Below, one piece after another: positions 19,358 through 26,549 of a DNA stretch of 64,000 nucleotides. Positions within the stretch are counted from its first letter, which is position 1; the number at the start of each line of letters is the position of its first letter. The stretch is from JAOTZA01 sp965224065 (GTDB taxonomy: Bacteria > Acidobacteriota > Thermoanaerobaculia > Multivoradales > JAHEKO01). The stretch spans positions 3,782,001 through 3,846,000 of the forward strand of contig CBDCYF010000005.1 in assembly GCA_965224065.1 (NCBI GenBank), in the 5' to 3' direction. A program made the translations under genes and the position numbers. The notes beneath the pieces were generated by a model. It was not told the DNA's origin. It did not search any database and saw nothing but the letters and a program-made list of their open reading frames with translations.

Positions 19358-20303
19358 CTCGAGGCTGGGGGCCGTGGGAGCGCTGCGCGACGGGTTGGCC
19401 GCGGCGGCGGGGGCACCGCGGCTTCTGGTGGTGCTGTGGCTGGCGAGTGTCCTGGTCGCCTTGCCCGCGGCGCTCGCGGTGGGTACCGACCTGGCTCTCT
19501 CGGTCGGCAGGAGCCAGGTGGGTGAGCGGCTGATCGAAGGCTTCGACATGGACTGGTACGGAGAGTTCTCCCACGACGCCCACGGGCTGTCGACGAGCTT
19601 CAAGCCGGAGGTGCTGGTGGCCGGCGGCTGGCTGGACACGCTCGAGGCCTGGTGGAGCGGGGAGATCTTTACCAAGAGACCCGAGATCGTGGTGCTTGGC
19701 GGCCTTTTTGCGCTTCTCTGGGTCTTGCTCGCTGGAGGGATCCTGGCCCACTTCAACCGCCCCGGCCGCCGGTTCTCGCTAGGGCCGTTTCTGGCCGACG
19801 GCGGACGTCTCTTTCTTCGGTTCTTTCGTCTGGCGCTGCTCTCCGCCCCGATCTACTATGGGATCTTTCGTCTGGCGCGCTGGCTCTTTCCACGCATCGA
19901 ACAGGCGACACTTGACACCACCGTCGAGCGGACCGTGCTGGCCTACAATTTGTTTGGGGTCGTCCTCATTGTCGCTCTGGTGATGACGGCCAAGATGATC
20001 TTCGACTACGCCAAGATCGCGGTGGTGGTCGAGGAGCGTCGCAGCGCGATCCTGGCCGCCTTTCGGGGGCTGCGATTTGTCGTCCGCAGACCGCTCCGGA
20101 CTTATGGTCTGGTGTTGCTGTTCGGCGTCCTCGCCGCTCTGTTGCTGCTTGTTTATACGGCGGTCGCCCCGGGCTCCGGTCCGTCGTCGCTCGTCGGCGC
20201 GGCGCTGGTGTTTGTGCTCGGCCAGCTCTTTCTGCTCGCCCGGCTCGCGCTTCGTTTGGGCCGGCTGGCGGGGGAGCTGGCGCTTTTCCGGGACGCCCTA
20301 TGA
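19350..20303 (+). CDS. multi-spanning membrane protein of unknown function
   Basis: 317 residues from ATG 19350, which overlaps the stop of the M1 peptidase; TTG 19341 is an alternative. Hydrophobic spans occur near residues 25-48, 115-135, 155-180, 205-235, 255-275 and 280-300. The central loop carries GEFSHDAHGLSTSFKPEV, probably periplasmic. No named domain is recognised. Its stop overlaps the ATG of the M24-like gene (ATGA), so the three genes form a tightly coupled unit. A role in assembling or anchoring the peptidases is possible and is inference only. Confidence 0.65.
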   Translation: MRSSRLGAVGALRDGLAAAAGAPRLLVVLWLASVLVALPAALAVGTDLALSVGRSQVGERLIEGFDMDWYGEFSHDAHGLSTSFKPEVLVAGGWLDTLEAWWSGEIFTKRPEIVVLGGLFALLWVLLAGGILAHFNRPGRRFSLGPFLADGGRLFLRFFRLALLSAPIYYGIFRLARWLFPRIEQATLDTTVERTVLAYNLFGVVLIVALVMTAKMIFDYAKIAVVVEERRSAILAAFRGLRFVVRRPLRTYGLVLLFGVLAALLLLVYTAVAPGSGPSSLVGAALVFVLGQLFLLARLALRLGRLAGELALFRDAL

Positions 20304-21694
20304 GCCGGGGCGGAGGTCGAACCCGAGCCGTCGCCGGGGCGGCTGCGATTCTCGCGCCGGCGTTGCTGCTCACCGAACCGCGCCCGGCCGGCGCCGAGAG
20401 GCCCGCCTTCGACCAGGGCCGTTCCTTGACCTCGCCGGCCGCGGTTTTGCCGCGCCGCGATCGGGTGGAGCCGGTCAACCGGATGCTGCGCGAGCGTCTC
20501 GAGACCATCCTGCCGGCGCTCATGCGCGAGACGGGTCTCGACATGTGGCTGGTGATCAACCGCGAGTACGCGGAGGACCCGGTCTACTTCAGCCTGGTGC
20601 CCGAACCGGTGTTCGCGGCCCGCCGCACGACCATGCTGGTCTTTTACGACCGCGGCGGCGAGGAAGGCCTCGAACGGCTGACGGTGAGCCGCTATCCGTT
20701 TGGCGAGCTCTATGCTCCGGCCTGGGAGGGCGGGGACCTCGACGCCCAGTGGCAGGGTTTGGCGGAGGTGATCGCCGAGCGCGACCCGCGCCGGATCGGG
20801 ATCAACGTCAGCCGCGACTGGCCGGTGGCCGACGGCTTGACCGCCAGTCTGAAAAAGCGCCTGGTCGAAGTCCTCGAGCCAAAGTACACCGAGCGTCTCG
20901 AGACCGCCCAGGACTTGGTGATCCGGTGGCTCGAGACCCGTTCGCCGCTCGAGCGTGAGACCTACCCGAACATCGTCTCCCTGGCCCGTGCGGTCATCTC
21001 CGAGGCCTTCTCGGACCGGGTTATCACGCCGGGCGTCACCACCACCGACGACGTGGCCTGGGCCATCCGGCAGCGGTTCGCCGATCTCGATCTGCCGATC
21101 TGGTTTATGCCCTATGTCAACCGGCAGCGGCCGGGTGGGACCTGCGAGGCCGACACCCCGTTTTGCGGCGACCGGGGGCTGATCTTGCGCGGCGACGTCC
21201 TCCACACCGACGTCGGGATCTGCTATCTGAGGCTGTGCACCGATACTCAGGAGATGGGGTACGTGCTACGGGCCGGCGAAACCGAGCCGCCGGAAGGGCT
21301 GGTTGCCGCCCTGGCTCGGGGAAATCGCTGGCAGGATCTCTTGACCCGCGAGTTCATCACCGGACGAACCGGCAACGAGGCCCTCTCCGCGACCCGGCGA
21401 GCGGCCTCGGCGGAGGACATCCTTTCGAGCACCTACACGCATCCCCTGGGCTTTTTTGGACACGCGCCGGGTCCGACCATCGGTATGTGGGACGACCAGG
21501 GCCCGACGGCGGTGCGGGGAGATTGGCCAATTCATCCCTGGACCGCCTATGCCATCGAAGGCAACATCAAGGCGGCGGTGCCGGAGTGGGACGGCCAGCT
21601 CGTCCAGATCAAGCTGGAGCAGAGCGCGATCTTCGACGGGGATCGCGTGCGCTATCTGGCCGGCCGGCAGACCAACTGGCACGTGGTGCACTAG
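20300..21694 (+). CDS. secreted M24-like metallopeptidase (Xaa-Pro aminopeptidase-like)
   Basis: 464 residues with an N-terminal signal sequence (AVAGAAAILAPALLL). The pita-bread fold of M24 enzymes is recognisable, and the five metal ligands appear conserved: Asp in LHTDVGI, Asp in CTDTQE, His in FGHAPGP, Glu in YAIEGNI, Glu in KLEQSAI. Enzymes of this family remove residues before proline or cleave prolyl dipeptides. Its start overlaps the stop of the membrane protein by four bases, placing it third in the operon with the M1-like enzyme. Together they suggest periplasmic peptide breakdown, an inference from context. Confidence 0.82.
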   Translation: MSRGGGRTRAVAGAAAILAPALLLTEPRPAGAERPAFDQGRSLTSPAAVLPRRDRVEPVNRMLRERLETILPALMRETGLDMWLVINREYAEDPVYFSLVPEPVFAARRTTMLVFYDRGGEEGLERLTVSRYPFGELYAPAWEGGDLDAQWQGLAEVIAERDPRRIGINVSRDWPVADGLTASLKKRLVEVLEPKYTERLETAQDLVIRWLETRSPLERETYPNIVSLARAVISEAFSDRVITPGVTTTDDVAWAIRQRFADLDLPIWFMPYVNRQRPGGTCEADTPFCGDRGLILRGDVLHTDVGICYLRLCTDTQEMGYVLRAGETEPPEGLVAALARGNRWQDLLTREFITGRTGNEALSATRRAASAEDILSSTYTHPLGFFGHAPGPTIGMWDDQGPTAVRGDWPIHPWTAYAIEGNIKAAVPEWDGQLVQIKLEQSAIFDGDRVRYLAGRQTNWHVVH

Positions 21695-21737
21695 GCGCGT
21701 GGTGCACTAACCGGGCTCCGGCTCGAGCATTCTCCCC

Positions 21738-22187
21738 ATGGCCCGAATCCGTGCGGCGGTAGAGATCCTACTGTCGGACCGCGGGCGGTGGCTGCTCGCG
21801 CCCATCCTGGCGCTGGCACTCGGTCTGATGTGGCGGGACTACGGATTGATGGTCGGGGCGGACAAACCCTCGGTGCGGGCGTTTCGCGCCAACCCGGTCG
21901 AGTACGTGGGTCGTCTCTTCTCGGTGGACTACGGCCGCGTAGCCCGAGCCGGGGACCTCGGGTTTCGGTTGCGCAAGGGGCGAGCGGAGATCGACGTCTG
22001 GGCGGAGGACGCGGACGTCGTGATCGGCGAGATCGTCAGCGTGCGAGGTCCCATCCGCCCCGACCTCAAGCTCGAGGCGCGCGAGATTCGCGTCCACCAT
22101 GGCCGTCAGTTCAAGTGGCTTCTGGGGGTCCTTGTGCTGGGCTGCGCGGCGGTGGTCGCGGTCTACTCGCTGAGGACCGATGCCTGA
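21738..22187 (+). CDS. small protein with two terminal membrane segments
   Basis: 149 residues. A hydrophobic segment at residues about 18-32 and another at about 124-143 (LLGVLVLGCAAVVAVYSL) flank a strand-rich middle (RLFSVDYGRVARAGDLGFRLRKG), which could be an OB-like fold exposed outside the membrane. No family is recognised. It follows the peptidase operon after 43 bases and overlaps the next gene by eight bases. Confidence 0.6.
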   Translation: MARIRAAVEILLSDRGRWLLAPILALALGLMWRDYGLMVGADKPSVRAFRANPVEYVGRLFSVDYGRVARAGDLGFRLRKGRAEIDVWAEDADVVIGEIVSVRGPIRPDLKLEAREIRVHHGRQFKWLLGVLVLGCAAVVAVYSLRTDA

Positions 22188-22665
22188 TCTGGTGACGCAC
22201 TCGGTTGCCGCCTATGGCGCGGGCGCGCGAGCGGAACGCAGCACCGTGACCTACTTGTTCCTCGGGACGGTGCTCCCGGATGCCGCTTCGGTCGTTCCGG
22301 CCCTGGCGACGGAAAGGATTGCCGCGCTGGCCGGGCTCGAGGCCCCAGCCTGGGTTCTCGACGGCTTTGGCCTTTTCCACGCTCCGATCCCCTTTGCCCT
22401 ACTGGCGTGGCTTTTGGCTCTGTTCTGGCCGCACTCGAAGCGGGTGGCCTGGTTTGTCTTTGTGTGGCTTGGCGGCTGGCTCCACATCGGCCTCGATTTT
22501 CTGCAATTCCACCTGGCCGGCCCGTCCTATCGACCGGCCTATCCGTTTTCCCGCTGGGCCTGGGAAGCCGGCTGGATCGGCACCGAGGCTTCGCTGGGGG
22601 CTCTGCCGTTCCTGATCCCACTCGGCTTGGGGATCTGGCTCTGGAGACGGCGGCAGAGAAGGTAG
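22180..22665 (+). CDS. predicted membrane metal-dependent hydrolase-like protein
   Basis: 161 residues with four likely membrane spans. Its conserved polar residues sit at the ends of spans, as in the DUF457/YdjM family of membrane-bound putative metal-dependent hydrolases: TH in MPDLVTHSV, D in FLGTVLPDA, H in GLFHAPIPF and HxxxD in LHIGLDFLQF. The function of this family is poorly known. ATG 22180 overlaps the preceding gene by eight bases, implying translational coupling. Confidence 0.6.
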   Translation: MPDLVTHSVAAYGAGARAERSTVTYLFLGTVLPDAASVVPALATERIAALAGLEAPAWVLDGFGLFHAPIPFALLAWLLALFWPHSKRVAWFVFVWLGGWLHIGLDFLQFHLAGPSYRPAYPFSRWAWEAGWIGTEASLGALPFLIPLGLGIWLWRRRQRR

Positions 22666-22689
22666 TCGATCGCGAGATATGCTCGCTCT

Positions 22690-23541
22690 GTGACCGAGGA
22701 GCGCAAGCGGGTCCTCTTTGTCTGCACCCACAACAGTGCCCGGTCGCAGATGGCGGAGGGTCTGCTGCGAGGCCTGGGGGGAGACCTTTTCGAGGCGGCC
22801 AGCGCTGGGACCCTAGCGACCTCGGTACGCCCCGAAGCCGTGACGGTGATGGCCGAGATCGGGCTCGATCTCGATGGGCAGGAATCCAAAACGCTCGACC
22901 GCTACGTCCACCAGCCGATCGATACCGTCATCACGGTGTGCGACGCGGCCAAGGAGTCGTGCCCGACTTTTTTTGGAGCCGACGAGCAGCGGCACTGGTC
23001 GATCGAGGATCCGGCCGCGGTCGGAGGGGAGGAGCCCGAGCGGCTTGCGGCTTTCCGTGCCGCTCGCGACGAGCTGCGCCGGCGGATCGAACACGAGCTG
23101 CTGGGCGCGTCCAACGACGAACACCACCGCAAGCTAGAAAAGCTCTACCTCGATGCTCCGACCAACCGCTACTACTCCCCGAGTATTCGCGTGACACCCG
23201 GCCGGGCCGAGATCGCGATCGACGTCCGGCCGGATTTTTTTCACGCCGCAGGCGCCGCCCACGGCACGCTTTACTTCAAGCTACTCGACGACGCCTGTTT
23301 TTTTGCCGTCGCCTCCGAGGTCGAGGATGTCTTTGTGCTCACCTCGAGCTTCCACCTCGATCTCTTGCGGCCGGTGAGTTCGGGCACGGTGCGTTCGGTC
23401 GGTCGGGTCGTCCACCGCGCCCGCAAGTCGTTTTTGGCCGAAGCGACGGCGATCGACGACGACGGCCGGCCGATCGCGCGCGGCGGCGGCACCTTTGTCC
23501 GCAGCCGGATCGCACTCTCCCCGGAGGTCGGATACCGGTAG
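22690..23541 (+). CDS. ArsC-type low-molecular-weight phosphatase/arsenate reductase fused to a hotdog (PaaI-like) domain
   Basis: 283 residues from GTG 22690. Residues 1-140 are a thioredoxin-coupled arsenate reductase of the LMW-PTP fold: P-loop C12-THNSA-R18-S, DP motif in SIEDP, and the two shuttle cysteines Cys84 and Cys91 in TVCDAAKESC. All three redox cysteines are present, so arsenate reduction is plausible. Residues about 146-283 are a hotdog thioesterase-like domain (HAAGAAHGTLYFKLLDDACF, with the usual His-Gly and Asp). The single frame is continuous with no stop. A TATGCT box six bases before GTG suggests a leaderless mRNA. It is convergent with the selenoprotein gene after 23 bases. 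The joint role of the domains is unknown. Confidence 0.85.
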   Translation: MTEERKRVLFVCTHNSARSQMAEGLLRGLGGDLFEAASAGTLATSVRPEAVTVMAEIGLDLDGQESKTLDRYVHQPIDTVITVCDAAKESCPTFFGADEQRHWSIEDPAAVGGEEPERLAAFRAARDELRRRIEHELLGASNDEHHRKLEKLYLDAPTNRYYSPSIRVTPGRAEIAIDVRPDFFHAAGAAHGTLYFKLLDDACFFAVASEVEDVFVLTSSFHLDLLRPVSSGTVRSVGRVVHRARKSFLAEATAIDDDGRPIARGGGTFVRSRIALSPEVGYR

Positions 23542-23564
23542 GGGTGCTGGGCGGCTCCCGGGCG

Positions 23565-23891
23565 CTACAAGAGCTCTTCGAGCGCCTCGACGTTGAACCC
23601 CACCAACAGCGTCTTGCCGGCCACCACCATCGGTGCCCTGTAGTTGCCCGTTGGCCCCTTGAGATCGTCGAGCGAAGCCTCGGCGGCGGGCAGCTCGACC
23701 ACCTTACGCCCGCGCGCGATCCGTACCCGCGAGACCCGGTCGATCAGCGCTCGCGCGTCTGTGTTATCCAGAGGGTCCTCGCGCGACGAGCGCTCGGTCC
23801 GGGCCTCGACGCCACGACGATTCAGCACCTCACGGGTGCGCTCGCAGCTCTTTCAGGAGGGGCGGAAATAGAAGGTCTCGATGCGGGCCAT
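23565..23891 (-). CDS. predicted selenoprotein of the ArsC/Spx-like family (in-frame TGA read as Sec)
   Basis: 108 residues from ATG 23891 to the stop at 23565, with codon 13 being TGA (23853-23855). Read as selenocysteine, the N-terminus is MARIETFYFRPSUKSC, a UxxC redox motif exactly where ArsC/Spx proteins have CxxC. The sequence continues with ERTREVLNRRGVEA and later with the family's YRAPMVVAGKTLLVGF, so protein similarity runs on both sides of the TGA. A hairpin starting 13 bases after the TGA with GU in its loop fits a bacterial SECIS. Length equals the family norm (about 110-120). It is probably a thiol/selenol oxidoreductase or arsenate reductase-like enzyme. Normal gene calling would start at GTG 23828 and lose the active site. 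selA/selB/selC are not in the window. Confidence 0.82.
23817..23845 (-). promoter_or_regulatory. candidate bacterial SECIS hairpin
   Basis: Numbered from the base after the UGA, GCACC (14-18) pairs with GGUGC (24-28) around the loop CGUGA. A lower GCGA/UCGU stem (8-11 with 33-36, one G-U pair) extends it across an internal loop. The loop GU falls at positions 20-21. From memory this matches the distance of the SelB-contacted GU in E. coli fdhF. The fold was done by eye. Confidence 0.65.
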
Positions 23892-24031
23892 GCGGCGAGT
23901 CTAACCCGATTGTTCGGCTCAATCTCACCAACTCGCTTCCCCACGTACCCGGTGAGCGCGTAGAATTGAGGTGCCGTGCCGCGGTCCGACACGGCCTGTC
24001 CGACGACGAATCCAGGAGCACGATCGAAGGG

Positions 24032-24379
24032 ATGTCCGAGATACGACGCATTGCGACAATGGAGGAGCTGGAGGAACTGTTCGAGGCCTCCCGGCGGGCG
24101 CCGGTGTGGGTCTTCAAACACAGTCTGGTGTGTCCGGTGTCTTCGGAGGCCTGGCGGGAGTTCCGAGCCTTTACCGAGTCCCCGGTGGCCGGGGACGTCG
24201 ATTTTGCCCTGATCGAGATCCAGAACGCCCGGCCGGTCTCGCAGGCGCTCGCCGATCGCACCGGGGTGCGTCACGAGTCGCCCCAGGCGATCTTGCTCCG
24301 AGACGCCAAGCCGGTCTGGCACGCGAGTCACTGGCGGATCAATTCCGCGGCTCTGTCTTCGGCGGCAGGATCTGTCTAA
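24032..24379 (+). CDS. YtxJ-like (bacilliredoxin-type) thioredoxin-fold protein
   Basis: 115 residues from ATG 24032, preceded by a GAAGGG purine run. It matches the YtxJ/BrxC-like family: a helix MEELEELFEAS, a strand, then FKHSLVCPVSSEAW where the single cysteine replaces the thioredoxin CxxC, and the cis-proline loop ESPQAILL. In Firmicutes the family de-bacillithiolates proteins. Whether this organism makes bacillithiol cannot be told from the window. It is divergent from the selenoprotein with 140 bases between them, so the two may share control. Confidence 0.8.
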   Translation: MSEIRRIATMEELEELFEASRRAPVWVFKHSLVCPVSSEAWREFRAFTESPVAGDVDFALIEIQNARPVSQALADRTGVRHESPQAILLRDAKPVWHASHWRINSAALSSAAGSV

Positions 24380-24389
24380 GAATTCCGGC

Positions 24390-25346
24390 GTGCCGTTCCG
24401 GGCGGTCGGTCTTGGCCTGGCAGTCGTAGTGGGCATTGGCTGCGCGCCGAGGCCGGAATCGGCACCGGCCAAGATGCCGGCCGCGGAGCTCGACGCCAAG
24501 GCCGCGGCGATCCGAGAGGCGGCCGGCGCCGGCTCGGTAGACGAGGTCGCGGCTCTGCTCGACAAGGGTCTCCCTCCCGAGACCGCGCTGGTCGCAGCCG
24601 CCGAAGAAGGCCGACCCGAGGTCCTCGAGCTGCTGCTCGAGCGCGGCGTCACAGTCGACGGACTCGACGGCTCGAGGGCGCTTTTCGCGGCCATCATGGC
24701 CGGGCATAGTCGCGCCGAGGAAGTTCTGCGGGCCGCCGGCGCGCATCCCGGTGGGGTCGACGATCGCGGGCGGTCGTTTCTCCACCTGGCGGCTCAGGCG
24801 AACAAGGCAGCGCGGGTGCGCCGGTTGCTGGATCTGGGTGTCGATCCCGAGCTTGCCACGCGCACCGGCCGGACACCGTTGATGACTGCGGTCGAGCGGG
24901 GAGACCCCAAGACCGTTCGGTTGCTGCTCCGGCGGGGCGGCGATCCCGATCGCCGCGACCTGGACGGCTGGACGGCGTTGCACCGAGGGGTCGAGGCGGG
25001 GCAGGTCGAGAACGTCGAGATCCTGCTCGAGGCCGGGGTCGACCCGGATGTCGCGACCCCCCTCGGTTGGACCGCCCTGTTGCTGGCGGCCCGCGCCGGA
25101 GACCTGAAAATGGTCGAGATGCTGCTTGCGGCCGGAGCCGACCCCGGTCTCTCGACCCACACTGCAGGCAGTCCGTTGATCCAGGCGGTCAAGGGCGGCC
25201 ACGGCGAGGTCGTCGCCGCGCTGCTGGGCGCGGGCGCCGACGCCGGGGCCCGCTTCTTGGGTGTCGACGCGGCCTGGTGGGCGGAGCGGCTGGACCGCAC
25301 CCAGCTCGGGGCGCTTTTCGATCCGATCTCAGAGGGCGAAAGATGA
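24390..25346 (+). CDS. ankyrin-repeat lipoprotein
   Basis: 318 residues from GTG 24390. The signal peptide ends in a lipobox (GIGC, Cys about 18), so it is lipid-anchored in the envelope. From residue about 35 to 300 there are about eight 33-residue ankyrin repeats with the usual G-x-TPL and LLLERGADP-like consensus (TGRTPLMTAVERGDPKTVRL, LDGWTALHRGVEAGQ). The repeats mediate protein binding; no catalytic domain is present. Its stop overlaps the start of the SGNH hydrolase gene (ATGA), so the two are translationally coupled and may act together on the cell surface. Confidence 0.85.
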   Translation: MPFRAVGLGLAVVVGIGCAPRPESAPAKMPAAELDAKAAAIREAAGAGSVDEVAALLDKGLPPETALVAAAEEGRPEVLELLLERGVTVDGLDGSRALFAAIMAGHSRAEEVLRAAGAHPGGVDDRGRSFLHLAAQANKAARVRRLLDLGVDPELATRTGRTPLMTAVERGDPKTVRLLLRRGGDPDRRDLDGWTALHRGVEAGQVENVEILLEAGVDPDVATPLGWTALLLAARAGDLKMVEMLLAAGADPGLSTHTAGSPLIQAVKGGHGEVVAALLGAGADAGARFLGVDAAWWAERLDRTQLGALFDPISEGER

Positions 25347-26335
25347 AACGCGCTCTTGCGCGGGCGGCTCTCCTGGCGTTTGCCGTGTTGCTCAGCTTGG
25401 CGGTGGTGGAGCAGGCCTTGCGATGGGCGGGTTACGAGTACCGGCCGATGAGCGTCAAGATCGGCAAAACCACGGACGCGCGCTATTTTCATCTCTTTGG
25501 AGACCGCCACTTCGTCTACGACCCGGAGCTGATCTGGCGCCCCAAGCCGGGGTACGAGATCTTCAACGCGCAGGGTTTTCGCGGCCCGCTGATGGACGGC
25601 GAGCGGGATCCGGGCGCGCTACTGGTGGTGGCGATCGGCGACTCCAACACCCTGGGCTGGGCGGGCGAGAGCGGAGCCAACTGGCCGGCGGCGCTGGGCG
25701 CGGTGGTCGCCGGCGAGGGGCCGGGGGGCGAGGTGGTCAACGGTGGGGTGTGGGGCTACTCCTCGTTCCAGGGTGTCCGGCGGATGCGCGAGGCGCTCCA
25801 ATACAAGCCGGACGTCGTGCTGGTCAGCTACGGGTCCAACGACGCTCACCGCGTCAGGCGGGTCGATCGCGAGTTCGCCGGCAAGTCGAGCTTCTTTCGC
25901 TCCTTCGAGCGGCGTTTCAATCACTATCGGTTGGGCCAGCTCATTACTGCGACGACTCACCGTCTGGGCGGCGGGTCCGACGCTCCCCTGCGGCCGAGGG
26001 TGAGCTTGCCGGACTACAAGCGGAATCTGCGCGAGATCGCGCGTTTGGGCCGCGAGGCCGGTGCCCGGGTGGCGTTTCTGACCCGGCCCTTTGTGGGGCC
26101 GATTACCGCGCCCGACCGCTGGAAGAACTTCGCTTACGAATACAACGCGGCGACGGTCGAGATTGCGATCGAGGAGGGTGTGCCGGTCATCGATCTCTAC
26201 ACCGAGTTCAAGGGCCGGGCCGAGCACTTCCGGGACGAATCGCACTTCACCAACGAGGGCCACGCCCAGGCCGGGCGATTCGTCTACAACGAGCTCCAGC
26301 CGGTTTTTGCGGCGATCAAAGGCGAGCTTCGGTAA
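25343..26335 (+). CDS. SGNH/GDSL-type hydrolase, membrane-anchored
   Basis: 330 residues. An N-terminal hydrophobic segment (LLAFAVLLSLAVVEQAL) anchors or exports the protein. The four SGNH blocks are visible: Ser in VVAIGDSNTLGW, Gly in VVNGGVWGYSSFQ, Asn in VSYGSNDAHR, and Asp/His in DESHFTNEGH. This family removes O-acyl groups from polysaccharides or lipids. Here the natural substrate is unknown, but an envelope glycan or lipid is likely given its location. It starts within the stop of the ankyrin lipoprotein gene. Palindromic repeats follow. Confidence 0.85.
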   Translation: MKRALARAALLAFAVLLSLAVVEQALRWAGYEYRPMSVKIGKTTDARYFHLFGDRHFVYDPELIWRPKPGYEIFNAQGFRGPLMDGERDPGALLVVAIGDSNTLGWAGESGANWPAALGAVVAGEGPGGEVVNGGVWGYSSFQGVRRMREALQYKPDVVLVSYGSNDAHRVRRVDREFAGKSSFFRSFERRFNHYRLGQLITATTHRLGGGSDAPLRPRVSLPDYKRNLREIARLGREAGARVAFLTRPFVGPITAPDRWKNFAYEYNAATVEIAIEEGVPVIDLYTEFKGRAEHFRDESHFTNEGHAQAGRFVYNELQPVFAAIKGELR

Positions 26336-26365
26336 GTTGGATCGGCCGGCGAGCCGCGCCGTCGT

Positions 26366-26539
26366 GGGCCGGGGCAAGCCCGGCCCCTACCCGGAGACTG
26401 AAGCGGCCGCCGCCCTTGGCGGCCGAACCTGTGGTGCAGCGGCCCCGGCTGGCAGAGACGCCAGCCGCTTCAGGTCGACGGTTGCCAGCCGCCTCAGTTC
26501 ACAGGGCGTGTTGAAGCGGCCGCCGCCCCTGGCGGCCGT
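26366..26539. repeat. cluster of dispersed palindromes
   Basis: GGGCCGGGGCAAGCCCGGCC (26366-26385, extending to 26390) is followed by GAAGCGGCCGCCGCCC at 26399-26425, a GGCTGGC...GCCAGCC palindrome at 26449-26476 with trailing CTTCAGG, and a further GAAGCGGCCGCC copy at 26512-26539. It fills the 214-base gap between two convergent genes and matches the arrays at 1010-1180 and 28981-29053. Confidence 0.75.
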
Positions 26540-26549
26540 CTGAGCCCCC

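Noticed and set aside
23565..23891. Simple nonsense-mutated pseudogene
   Set aside because: The TGA falls exactly on the redox cysteine position, the frame is otherwise intact, and a SECIS-like hairpin follows at the right distance. It remains the main alternative if Sec genes are absent.
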